From NCBI RefSeq assembly GCF_026344005.1, contig NZ_JAPKNH010000004.1:372001-436000 (forward strand): 64,000 nucleotides of DNA. Direction: 5' to 3'. This DNA comes from Kaistia terrae. Its GTDB lineage: Bacteria; Pseudomonadota; Alphaproteobacteria; Rhizobiales; Kaistiaceae. Below the pieces are notes generated by a model, which saw only the letters and a list, made by a program, of their open reading frames with translations, was not told where the DNA came from and did no database searches. The position numbers were made by a program, and so were the translations under genes. Shown here piece after piece: positions 7,272 through 13,663 of this stretch. Numbering within the stretch: the stretch's first letter is position 1; each line of letters starts with the position of its first letter.

Positions 7272-8345
7272 ATGGGCTTGCTTGATGACGCCGTGTTGGA
7301 ACGGCTTCGTTTCCAACGAATGATCTTTCACGTAGTCGGTCCAAAGGATGATGACCTCGACCTGATGGATGAGATCGACGCGACAGGCTTTGAGTCATTC
7401 TTTCTCCAACGGGTTAGAGAAACAAATATTGGAAATCGGTTTGATTTCATCGGCGAAGAGCAGGGTATCAAGCCAACACTGAATGCCATGATTTCTCGTC
7501 CCAACGATTTCGTCTCTCTCTCAAAACAGCTCGCCGAATCTTTCCACAATCAGCATAGAAATGTCGCCTCCTCGAAAGGGGCATTCATAATTGCAAGCGT
7601 AACGGGGGCCACATATCCGATTTTTGCACTCATCAAGTTCGATGACATGCAGGTCTTACGCTTTCGGCAGGAAAAAACTCCAGAAGGCCGCATAAGGGCG
7701 GTGGTATCGGAGATCGGAAATACGTTTGTTGAAGACAAGAAGGCAATGCAGAAGTCGGCGTTGATCGCGCTCAGCGACGACGGAGGATCGATTGCCGTCT
7801 ATGATCGCACTAATAGGAAAGATATTGGCCAGTACTTCAAGACATTCTTGGGAGTTAAAAGGCTATACACGCCGACCGAGGCTACAACCCGCTTTAAGAA
7901 GGCACTCGAAGCAGCGTTTCGGGACAGCAAGGAGTTTGCTTCGGACGAAACGAAGCGGAGCTGGCGCCAGCGGCTGCGAACTGAAAGCGAGGCGCGAACG
8001 TCGATCGATCCTGAAACAGACCTTGAGGGGTTTGGAACGGGCGTTTTCGGCTCCCTTTGGCAAGACCAGCGGTTTAGGTCCTCCCTCGATAGGCATCTTC
8101 AGGCGCAGCGTGTCTCTGGCGAGGTAATCGAACTAGACATCACGCAAATTCCAGCGCCTCGAACGCGCCGGATTAAGACCCTCGAGGACGTCTTGATCAT
8201 CTACCCGAGGAGCCTAGACGACGCTGTCAACATTGTGGATGTGCAGCGGGGCGCCGACGGTTCGGCAACCATAACGATTCGGACGCAGAGGATCCTCGAC
8301 GATGAGCTCTTGGGCGAAGGCTCTGAAAGACGGCCTCCAGGCTAG
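7272..8345 (+). CDS. NdpA/YejK-like nucleoid-associated protein (defence-cassette candidate)
   Basis: The 357-residue protein shows the outline of the 37-kDa nucleoid-associated family (NdpA/YejK). An N-terminal alpha/beta part is followed by an ASSKGAFIIASVTG strand and ATYPIFALIKFDDMQVLRF. Then comes KSALIALSDDGGSIAVYDR, directly followed by the family-like block DIGQYFKTFLGVKRLYTPTE. The match rests on pattern recognition, not alignment. A very strong ribosome site (GGGGGGAG at 7260-7267) precedes the ATG. The gene overlaps the next by 44 bp and has lower GC than its phage neighbours, suggesting a separately acquired cassette. NdpA relatives recur in antiphage operons as possible DNA sensors; that role is inferred here. 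Confidence 0.6.
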   Translation: MGLLDDAVLERLRFQRMIFHVVGPKDDDLDLMDEIDATGFESFFLQRVRETNIGNRFDFIGEEQGIKPTLNAMISRPNDFVSLSKQLAESFHNQHRNVASSKGAFIIASVTGATYPIFALIKFDDMQVLRFRQEKTPEGRIRAVVSEIGNTFVEDKKAMQKSALIALSDDGGSIAVYDRTNRKDIGQYFKTFLGVKRLYTPTEATTRFKKALEAAFRDSKEFASDETKRSWRQRLRTESEARTSIDPETDLEGFGTGVFGSLWQDQRFRSSLDRHLQAQRVSGEVIELDITQIPAPRTRRIKTLEDVLIIYPRSLDDAVNIVDVQRGADGSATITIRTQRILDDELLGEGSERRPPG

Positions 8346-9807
8346 AGCCGAAGGGCGCTCCTTCGTCGAAACTGTAGCGATTTTTCAGCTGGACTGCGTG
8401 TTCGCTACGGCCGCCGACTGGGCTTGGCTCGTTGAGAAGCGGACCGAAGCCGCAGCGCGCGGCTTGACTATTGGCGCCCATGATGGCGGAGAGGATACTC
8501 ATGTCGACTTGATGAACGACACGGTTGACGCCTTTCCACTGCGCGCAGTGATACGGGTCGTCAAGGCGCCGATTGTCGGTGTGGTGCGCTTCTTTTCAGC
8601 CATGGCTTTGGTTGCGTCCGCTCGGTCCTCTCCAGAGGCTTTCGAGCAATCGAGGGCCATCTTAGTAGCGGACCTCGAGACCTCATCAACGACAGCGGGA
8701 TTGAGCATCCAGCAATGGACCGACCTGGAACCCGAATTGGGTCCAGACTATGCCTTTCGCTCTCCTAGGAAGATGGTCTCCGACGTATCTGGGCACGGCC
8801 TGGTTCCATCGAACGCAGCGACCTGGGTCATTCCCTCAGCGACAACAGACGATCTTCTGGTGGAGCTCAAACCGACGGCGGCACGACGCCTAGCACTTTG
8901 CCTGCCCACCGATATTATCGCAAATGGCCACGGAAGCGTGCAGTGCGTTTTTCGAGGTAGCCGAAAGGTGACGACGCTGGTTCCGCCTTTGGGCAACGAA
9001 CTCTGGAGTTCGGAGGCTCTCTCATCCGCCCTTCAGGAAGCATCGCATTGGGTCTATTGCGAAGCCCCCGACGCGGAGACGCGACACGCGCTTCTGGCTG
9101 CCGAGATCGCGCGAGGGTGGCCCTCTTCTAGCGACTGGAGTGAAGGAACAGGAGCGGTGGTGTCGGCGGCGCTGGAGTGTGCCAGGACGGCTTATAGACT
9201 TCATTTGCATGGCAAGGGCGTAGAAGCGCTCAAGCTGATGTCCGACCTCCGAAAGGGTTTGGCGGAAGACGCCAAGGCCGTTTCCGCCCAGACAGCAAGC
9301 CTATCTGGCAACTTGTGGCGTGATGCTGCAGTAGCGTTCGCGGCACTGGTATTGAAGCCCGCGTCCTCAGGAGGGACTTGGCTTTGGCTCCCCGCAGCAG
9401 CAGCCTTGTATCTTGCCTTCAGTTTGCTGCTTACGAGATCCATTGCAGATAAGGCCGTGGATGCTATCCGCTCCAACGAGCAGACCTTCCGTAAAAATCT
9501 CTACGCCCCCATAGTCTCTAAAGACGAGTACGACGGCCTCGCGGGGGCGGGGTACAGTGAATCCTTCTCAAGCTATCGAAAGTTCTCAAACTGGATCGCG
9601 ACGGCTTACATCTTAGCGATCATGGTCCTTATGGCGCAGTTCATCTCAGAGCCGACGATGTGGGTACACTTGCAGACAATTGTCAGTCACCTCGAGACGC
9701 TGCTGTTGGTCGCCTGGGAACTTCTGGTGGAAGTGGAGGCCGCGGCGAGGACCCGCGTCTGTGACTGGCTCTCGCAATTGCAGTTGCAGCCGGCAACTAC
9801 CAAGTGA
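8302..9807 (+). CDS. Membrane protein, partner of the NdpA-like gene
   Basis: The 501-residue protein has a cytoplasmic-looking N-terminal region of about 330 residues followed by a membrane region. Hydrophobic segments lie near residues 338-353 (AAVAFAALVLKP), 360-379 (TWLWLPAAAALYLAFSLLLT) and 433-450 (ATAYILAIMVLMAQFI), and an amphipathic segment near 455-480. I do not recognise the N-terminal domain. Its start overlaps the upstream gene by 44 bp, so the two are probably translated together and work as a pair. The layout, a DNA-associated partner plus a multi-helix membrane protein, resembles sensor/effector defence pairs such as Kiwa in architecture, not in demonstrated homology. The transcript may end near the hairpin at 9988. 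Confidence 0.6.
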   Translation: MSSWAKALKDGLQARAEGRSFVETVAIFQLDCVFATAADWAWLVEKRTEAAARGLTIGAHDGGEDTHVDLMNDTVDAFPLRAVIRVVKAPIVGVVRFFSAMALVASARSSPEAFEQSRAILVADLETSSTTAGLSIQQWTDLEPELGPDYAFRSPRKMVSDVSGHGLVPSNAATWVIPSATTDDLLVELKPTAARRLALCLPTDIIANGHGSVQCVFRGSRKVTTLVPPLGNELWSSEALSSALQEASHWVYCEAPDAETRHALLAAEIARGWPSSSDWSEGTGAVVSAALECARTAYRLHLHGKGVEALKLMSDLRKGLAEDAKAVSAQTASLSGNLWRDAAVAFAALVLKPASSGGTWLWLPAAAALYLAFSLLLTRSIADKAVDAIRSNEQTFRKNLYAPIVSKDEYDGLAGAGYSESFSSYRKFSNWIATAYILAIMVLMAQFISEPTMWVHLQTIVSHLETLLLVAWELLVEVEAAARTRVCDWLSQLQLQPATTK

Positions 9808-9918
9808 CAGGGCCCAGCAGCTCAGCTCCGGCTGACGTGCGTGTGCTCCCCAGGATATGCGCGCCAAGAGCTTTTCGTTGGCCTGGTCAATGCTCTCACG
9901 TTCGAAGCAGCTTACTCG

Positions 9919-9949
9919 GCGCCGCAAGATCCTCGCTCGGTATGAGCAA
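9919..9949 (+). repeat. 31-bp direct repeat, copy 1
   Basis: The sequence from GCGCCGCAAG to TATGAGCAA recurs at 11779-11809 with 28 of 31 positions identical. It lies 112 bp after the membrane-protein stop in a stretch with no gene. Both copies sit a short way downstream of a stop codon and upstream of a GGCCGG hairpin, so they belong to a duplicated arrangement. No function is known to me; a recombination site or a remnant of a common gene end is possible. Confidence 0.55.
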
Positions 9950-9987
9950 CCTGCGACGTGACAGTTCAAGCCCCCGCTAGGGGCGCC

Positions 9988-10013
9988 GGCCGGTGAGGAT
10001 TAGCCTCCCGGCC
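9988..10013 (+). terminator. Hairpin downstream of the two-gene cassette
   Basis: GGCCGG-t-GAGG pairs with CCTC-CCGGCC around a 5-base loop, followed shortly by AGTTTTAAG. This is a plausible rho-independent terminator for the preceding cassette, placed just before the tRNA gene. A similar GGCCGGTGAGGAT element is used at 12173. Confidence 0.5.
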
Positions 10014-10025
10014 ACCAAGTTTTAA

Positions 10026-10102
10026 GTCGGCGTGGAGCAGCCCGGTAGCTCGCCAGGTTCATACCCTGGAGGACGGCGGTTCGAATCCGCCCGCCGCAAC
10101 CA
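10026..10102 (+). tRNA. Initiator-like tRNA-Met (CAT)
   Basis: A 77-base cloverleaf with an encoded CCA (10100-10102), the initiator D-arm signature TGGAGCAGCCCGGTAGCTCG, anticodon stem CCAGG/CCTGG with loop TTCATAC (anticodon CAT), and T-arm GGCGG TTCGAAT CCGCC. The acceptor pairs well for five base pairs, but positions 1-72 (G and A) and 2-71 (T and C) are unpaired. An unpaired 1-72 is the bacterial initiator hallmark; the second mismatch is unusual. It lies within prophage DNA, so it is either a phage-carried or a decaying copy rather than the main initiator gene. Confidence 0.75.
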
Positions 10103-10111
10103 AATTCAACG

Positions 10112-10339
10112 CTATTCGCCAACGGCCTTTAGGCCGAACAAGCCGAGATGCAGGGCAATGGGCCAGATGGCTGTAGCGACGGTCGAGACTGCAACAGTCG
10201 TGGCCAGAACCAATTCGAACCAGCGTAACGAGACGACCTGCTTGGTCATGACCTCCTTGCCGTCCCAGAAGAGCTTGCCGTCTTTGACATGCATCTTCTT
10301 GATGTCATTCCAACCCATCTCTTTGCCCTGTTGATCCAT
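10112..10339 (-). CDS. Small membrane protein, cargo of divergent module 1
   Basis: The 75-residue protein has a short soluble N-terminus (KKMHVKDGKLFWDGKEVM) and one hydrophobic C-terminal helix region (LVLATTVAVSTVATAIWPIA). Proteins of this outline are frequent accessory genes in alphaproteobacterial prophages; I know no function. Its start codon (10337-10339) overlaps the start of the rightward terminase-like frame in a CATG. A strong ribosome site, GGGAGG on the minus strand, lies inside the first codons of that rightward frame. The expression signals of this gene are therefore carried by the terminase-like sequence. Confidence 0.6.
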   Translation of the reverse strand: MDQQGKEMGWNDIKKMHVKDGKLFWDGKEVMTKQVVSLRWFELVLATTVAVSTVATAIWPIALHLGLFGLKAVGE

Positions 10340-10730
10340 GACAGTCCTCCCAAATCCCCGTCATGAATCATTCTCTCAGGCGTTGGCCAAGGGCAAGACG
10401 GCTGATGAGGCCTATGCACAGGCCGGCTATGCGCCCAATCGCGGCAATGCCACCCGCATGAAAGCAAATGAAAGCATCCGGAAACGGGTGGATGAACTTC
10501 AGGGCCGGAGCGCCAAGCGGGTCGAGGTGACCGTCGAAAGCCTTGCCGCCGAGCTCGAAGAGGCCCGCGCGCTCGCCCTTACAGAGAAGCAAACCGGTGC
10601 CGCCGTCTCCGCCACCATGGGCGAGGCGAAGCTACTGCGTCTGGCGATGCAAATGCCGGCCTTCGACAGCGGGCCCGGGCACCGCCAGCGGTGTCACTGC
10701 GCGGCAGGTGCTGTTTGTTGGGTTGGTTGA
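10338..10730 (+). pseudogene. Terminase small-subunit-like frame, copy 1 (3'-truncated)
   Basis: The first about 95 residues (PNPRHESFSQALAKGKTADE, AYAQAGYAPNRGNATRMKAN, VTVESLAAELEEARALALTE) match the N-terminus of terminase small subunits of rhizobial phages. After GEAKLL the family-typical C-terminus is replaced by an unrelated Cys/His-rich tail that looks like an out-of-frame read into another gene. No ribosome site precedes the ATG. About 82% of the first 234 bases, and all of the last 156, match a second copy at 12968. I read it as a decayed gene whose 5' end still serves as promoter and ribosome-site region for the divergent cargo gene. Confidence 0.6.
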
Positions 10731-10789
10731 CGCCGTAATCGTGCATCCCAGCGCACCGGGCAACACTTCTTTTCCGGAAGGGAGGCCTC

Positions 10790-11728
10790 ATGGCTAATAT
10801 TCCTCGCCTGTTCGCCGGACAGCTTTCACCCGGCGATTTCCGCGCCCGTATCAGCAAGCCCGACCAGGATGCGTCTGATCCAAACCTCGGCCGCGAACAT
10901 ATCGACTTTGACACGGCTTGGCCGTTCGCCGGCAACATCCACGCGGTGGTGAAACAAAGGATCAACGGCATTAATGCCAACCAGACCCCGGATGCAGCTA
11001 ACTTGAGCCCGAGGACCATCTATTTCTCGGCGCTGCCCTATGTTCCCTGCGTCAAGATCTTCCTGTCAGCCCCGGATGGGTCGTCGATCACTTGGCGCGA
11101 AGATGTCGGCCCGAACGCGCCGGGCGCGGGCTCACTCACCTATGAGGCGTTTAACGATCGGGTGGTGATCTACTCTCAGTCCGGGCAGTTCCGGTTCAAT
11201 AATCTAGTCTGCGCCGTCGTCTTCAAGATCCCCGCTCGCGACCTCGGTATCGTCGGCAATGATCCGCATCCCCTCGCACGGATGCTGATGGGGAAGCGCG
11301 GGGACGACTATGGCCTCTACGCATCGCGGCCGGGCTTCGACGTCCGGACGTGCTCAAAAGCGCAAATGATATTTAGCTCGGACGACGAGTTTACGGTGAT
11401 TAACGGGACGGACAGCAATTCCGTAAAGGGGACGGCAAAAACCGCGACCGACAATACCTTTACGACGATCCACTTCTCCTACGACTGGAAGGGTTACATC
11501 CCGATCGTGCTGTTCTTCTGCACGTTCGACGGGTCGGCCGGTCTAGGGCGAAACTATGTCCTGCCGGCGGACAGGGAGATCAACACGTGGGGCGGTGCCT
11601 ATCCCGCGTCCGGGTTTATCACTTTCCCATCGCCCGGCGTGGGTATGGTCAGTCTCAGGCGGATCGGGGAACTGTCCACCATCTATTATTCGCTGATCGT
11701 GCTCGACGAGCCTCTCCCGACGGGTTGA
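10790..11728 (+). CDS. Phage structural-like hypothetical protein
   Basis: A 312-residue protein with a strong ribosome site (GGAAGGGAGG before ATG 10790). It is rich in beta-forming, Gly/Asn/Tyr/Phe segments (AGQLSPGDFRARISKPDQDA at the start, VVIYSQSGQFRFNNLVCAVV, TFTTIHFSYDWKGYIPIVLF) and lacks a signal peptide or catalytic motif. Proteins with such N-termini occur near tail or lysis genes of alphaproteobacterial phages, so a virion protein is likely. It is isolated here, with no tail genes around it, consistent with a degraded prophage. The 31-bp repeat and a DUF2171 gene follow. Confidence 0.55.
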   Translation: MANIPRLFAGQLSPGDFRARISKPDQDASDPNLGREHIDFDTAWPFAGNIHAVVKQRINGINANQTPDAANLSPRTIYFSALPYVPCVKIFLSAPDGSSITWREDVGPNAPGAGSLTYEAFNDRVVIYSQSGQFRFNNLVCAVVFKIPARDLGIVGNDPHPLARMLMGKRGDDYGLYASRPGFDVRTCSKAQMIFSSDDEFTVINGTDSNSVKGTAKTATDNTFTTIHFSYDWKGYIPIVLFFCTFDGSAGLGRNYVLPADREINTWGGAYPASGFITFPSPGVGMVSLRRIGELSTIYYSLIVLDEPLPTG

Positions 11729-11778
11729 TCTGTCTCAGCCGAGCGCAAGCGAGCACCTCACAGCAAAATAGAAGAGCC

Positions 11779-11809
11779 GCGCCGCAGAATCCTCGCTCGA
11801 TATGAGCAA
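11779..11809 (+). repeat. 31-bp direct repeat, copy 2
   Basis: Second copy of the repeat at 9919-9949 (28 of 31 identical), 50 bp after the structural-like gene. It contains an in-frame ATGAGCAAG, but no ribosome site precedes it, so I do not call a gene here. Confidence 0.5.
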
Positions 11810-11886
11810 GCCGCCGGCTGAGATTTCGACCGGCGTGCATCCAAGTTGTCCGGTCCGCGTTGCCCTCCGCAACCTAGGAGGACAAA

Positions 11887-12147
11887 ATGGTCGATGCATC
11901 TCAGATTCAGGAACACGCGGAAGTCATCGGAGCGGACGGTGCCCATATCGGAACCGTGGACGGCGTCGAAGGTGACCGCATCAAGTTGACCAAGTCGGAC
12001 AGCGGCGTGGGCGCCCACGAGGGCCATCACCATTTCATCCCCTTGTCCCTGGTCGCCGACGTCGAGGGCACCCAAGTGCGACTGTCGGCCAATGCCGACG
12101 TTGCCGTGACCTATGAACAGGAACAGGGCGGGGAACCGACGGAATAG
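11887..12147 (+). CDS. DUF2171 family protein
   Basis: An 86-residue protein, MVDASQIQEHAEVIGADGAH, followed by IGTVDGVEGDRIKLTKSDSG and HHHFIPLSLVADVEG: the PRC-barrel-like DUF2171 pattern, widespread in alphaproteobacteria as a small soluble protein of unknown function, sometimes stress-induced. AGGAGG (11876-11881) gives an excellent ribosome site. The histidine-rich GAHEGHHHF could bind metal. A terminator follows at 12173. It is not a typical phage gene and probably entered as cargo. Confidence 0.75.
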   Translation: MVDASQIQEHAEVIGADGAHIGTVDGVEGDRIKLTKSDSGVGAHEGHHHFIPLSLVADVEGTQVRLSANADVAVTYEQEQGGEPTE

Positions 12148-12172
12148 ACCCCGCTCGTCAGTCCAATTTTGG

Positions 12173-12206
12173 GCGGCCGGTGAGGATGAACTCGCTGGCC
12201 GCTTTT
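12173..12206 (+). terminator. Rho-independent terminator after the DUF2171 gene
   Basis: GCGGCC (12173-12178) pairs with GGCCGC (12197-12202) with inner GAG/CTC pairing, followed directly by TTTT. It shares the GGCCGGTGAGGAT core with the hairpin at 9988. Confidence 0.6.
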
Positions 12207-12271
12207 ATGATCTGGGTCTTGCGCTTAATGCCCTGCAACGGCACTTTGTGCCGGAATGAAATGAGGGGCAG

Positions 12272-12523
12272 ATGCTCAACACGTTGTACGCGGCGCTTAT
12301 CGCTGCATGCTTATACTTAGGCTATGTGCAGTTTGCGCTTTGGGTGTTGGTGCCTCTCGGGGCGCTGGCGGTTTTGCTATTCTTCTTCAGCAATCGTGCA
12401 GCGTTCGAAGTCGGCATGCGCGAGCGTGGCCCGATTTACTTCCTCATCATTTTGACCGGCAACATCATTCTGTGCGGCGCCGCTTTCGCCATAGGCTGGG
12501 TCGCATCGACGTTCTTATCGTGA
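12272..12523 (+). CDS. Small membrane protein
   Basis: The 83-residue product is mainly two or three membrane helices (LNTLYAALIAACLYLGYVQF, LWVLVPLGALAVLLFFFSN and YFLIILTGNIILCGAAFAIG) joined by a short charged loop (RAAFEVGMRERGP). GAGGGG sits about 7 bases before the ATG. No family is recognised; prophage-region membrane proteins of this size can be holins or accessory genes. It converges on the zinc-ribbon gene at 12535. Confidence 0.55.
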   Translation: MLNTLYAALIAACLYLGYVQFALWVLVPLGALAVLLFFFSNRAAFEVGMRERGPIYFLIILTGNIILCGAAFAIGWVASTFLS

Positions 12524-12534
12524 ACTGAGCCGCG

Positions 12535-12969
12535 CTAGGGTGCCTTTTTGATCCAGCTGAATTCGGTAACGTGACCGAAATCTGCATGGCATTTAGGGCA
12601 GACCTTGGGCCGTCCGGAACGGTTGGCGGAGACCAGCCGACTGAACTGCCCTTTCTCAAGGCAGAGTGGGCAGAATGGCAACCCAACCTTGTCTCCGTCC
12701 GCGCTCAGCTCATAGGTGTATCCTCTATAGTGTTCCGTCCTGTCTGTTTTAAAAGCGATGGCGTCCTGTAAACGCGCTATCTCTTTCTCACCAGCATGAA
12801 GCTCATCAGCGACGTCAACGAGACCCAGCTTTGCGTCGGCGAGTGCTGTCGTTAACTCAGCAACTTTGAGCTTCAGCGAAGCCTGGTCGACCTGAATATC
12901 GACGTTGTTCAGCTCCCTGGCGAACCCAATCGCAGCGGTCACCGCAGAAATAGCCCCACCGATATCCAT
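12535..12969 (-). CDS. Helical zinc-ribbon protein, cargo of divergent module 2
   Basis: The 144-residue protein starts MDIGGAISAVTAAIGFAREL. It has a helical, probably coiled-coil middle (VAELTTALADAKLGLVDVAD and the following helix) and a C-terminal zinc ribbon with CPLC and CPKC pairs 23 residues apart. The N-terminal helix could associate with membrane. Its start (12967-12969) overlaps the rightward terminase-like start in a CATG, exactly as in module 1. A GGGGAG ribosome site on the minus strand is embedded in the codons for VLPNP of that frame. The two cargo genes (10112 and 12535) are unrelated in sequence although their 5' control DNA is shared. Confidence 0.6.
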   Translation of the reverse strand: MDIGGAISAVTAAIGFARELNNVDIQVDQASLKLKVAELTTALADAKLGLVDVADELHAGEKEIARLQDAIAFKTDRTEHYRGYTYELSADGDKVGLPFCPLCLEKGQFSRLVSANRSGRPKVCPKCHADFGHVTEFSWIKKAP

Positions 12970-13393
12970 GCCTGTTCTCCCCAATCCCCGTCATGAGAGC
13001 TTCACCCAGGCGCTGGTCAAGGGCAAGACAGCTGATGACGCCTACGCACAGGCCGGCTATATGCCCGATCGGGGCAACGCGTCGCGCATTAAAGCAAATG
13101 AAAGCATCCGGAAGCGGGTGGACGAATTGCAGGGGCGGAGCGCGAAGCGGGTCGAGGTGACTGTCGAAAGCCTCGCCGCCGAGTTGGGAGAGGCTCGGGC
13201 TCTCGCCCTTACAGAGAAGCAAACCGGTGCCGCCGTCTCCGCCACCATGGGCGAGGCGAAGCTACTGCGTCTGGCGATGCAAATGCCGGCCTTCGACAGC
13301 GGGCCCGGGCACCGCCAGCGGTGTCACTGCGCGGCAGGTGCTGTTTGTTGGGTTGGTCGTTTCCCTGGTTTCAGAGCTTCTGAAGGGGCTTAG
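12968..13393 (+). pseudogene. Terminase small-subunit-like frame, copy 2 (3'-truncated)
   Basis: Second copy of the frame at 10338, aligned without gaps at an offset of 2,630 bp. Bases 12968-13201 differ from copy 1 at many mostly silent positions, while 13202-13357 are identical to 10572-10727. It carries the same non-native tail after GEAKLL and no ribosome site. After 13357 the copies diverge completely. The abrupt change from about 82% to 100% identity indicates recent recombination or gene conversion of the 3' part. Confidence 0.6.
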
Positions 13394-13527
13394 TCCCCCA
13401 GCGCTCCGCACGAGGTCGAGCCTGGCTGGCGGCCCAGTTGGTGAAGCTCACCGACAAGGTCGACAACCAGGCCAGCCAGATCGCGGCGCTCACCGCAACG
13501 ATAGAAGCTATCAAGCCTCGTCGGTAG
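13326..13527 (+). pseudogene. Frameshifted fragment of a small membrane/coiled-coil phage protein
   Basis: From 13326 one frame reads TARQVLFVGLVVSLVSELLK, a membrane helix. After about 13425 the sense shifts by one base to AAQLVKLTDKVDNQASQIAA followed by LTATIEAIKPRR and a TAG at 13525-13527, a short coiled coil. One membrane helix plus a C-terminal coiled coil fits a holin-like or tail-lysis accessory protein. The frameshift near CTGGCTGGCGG and the lack of a proper start show it is broken. The first 32 bases lie in the 156-bp block shared with copy 1. The rest, to about 13615, holds nothing else I can support. Confidence 0.45.
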
Positions 13528-13663
13528 CTGGAGGCGGCCTGAAGGCGACTAGATCATTGGCCGCAAAGCTGCCCTTGCCCGAGGTGAAGAAGAAGCGGAG
13601 GGGCAAGGACGCTTAGCTAGTCTTGACGAGGGACCGGCATTGGAGTGCAGGGACGAGCCCCCT

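Noticed and set aside
13227-13616. A 129-codon plus-strand frame overlapping the terminase-like copy 2
   Set aside because: Its first part is an out-of-frame read of the terminase-like sequence and its last part is a frameshifted read of a coiled-coil remnant. Only the fragment is called, as a pseudogene.
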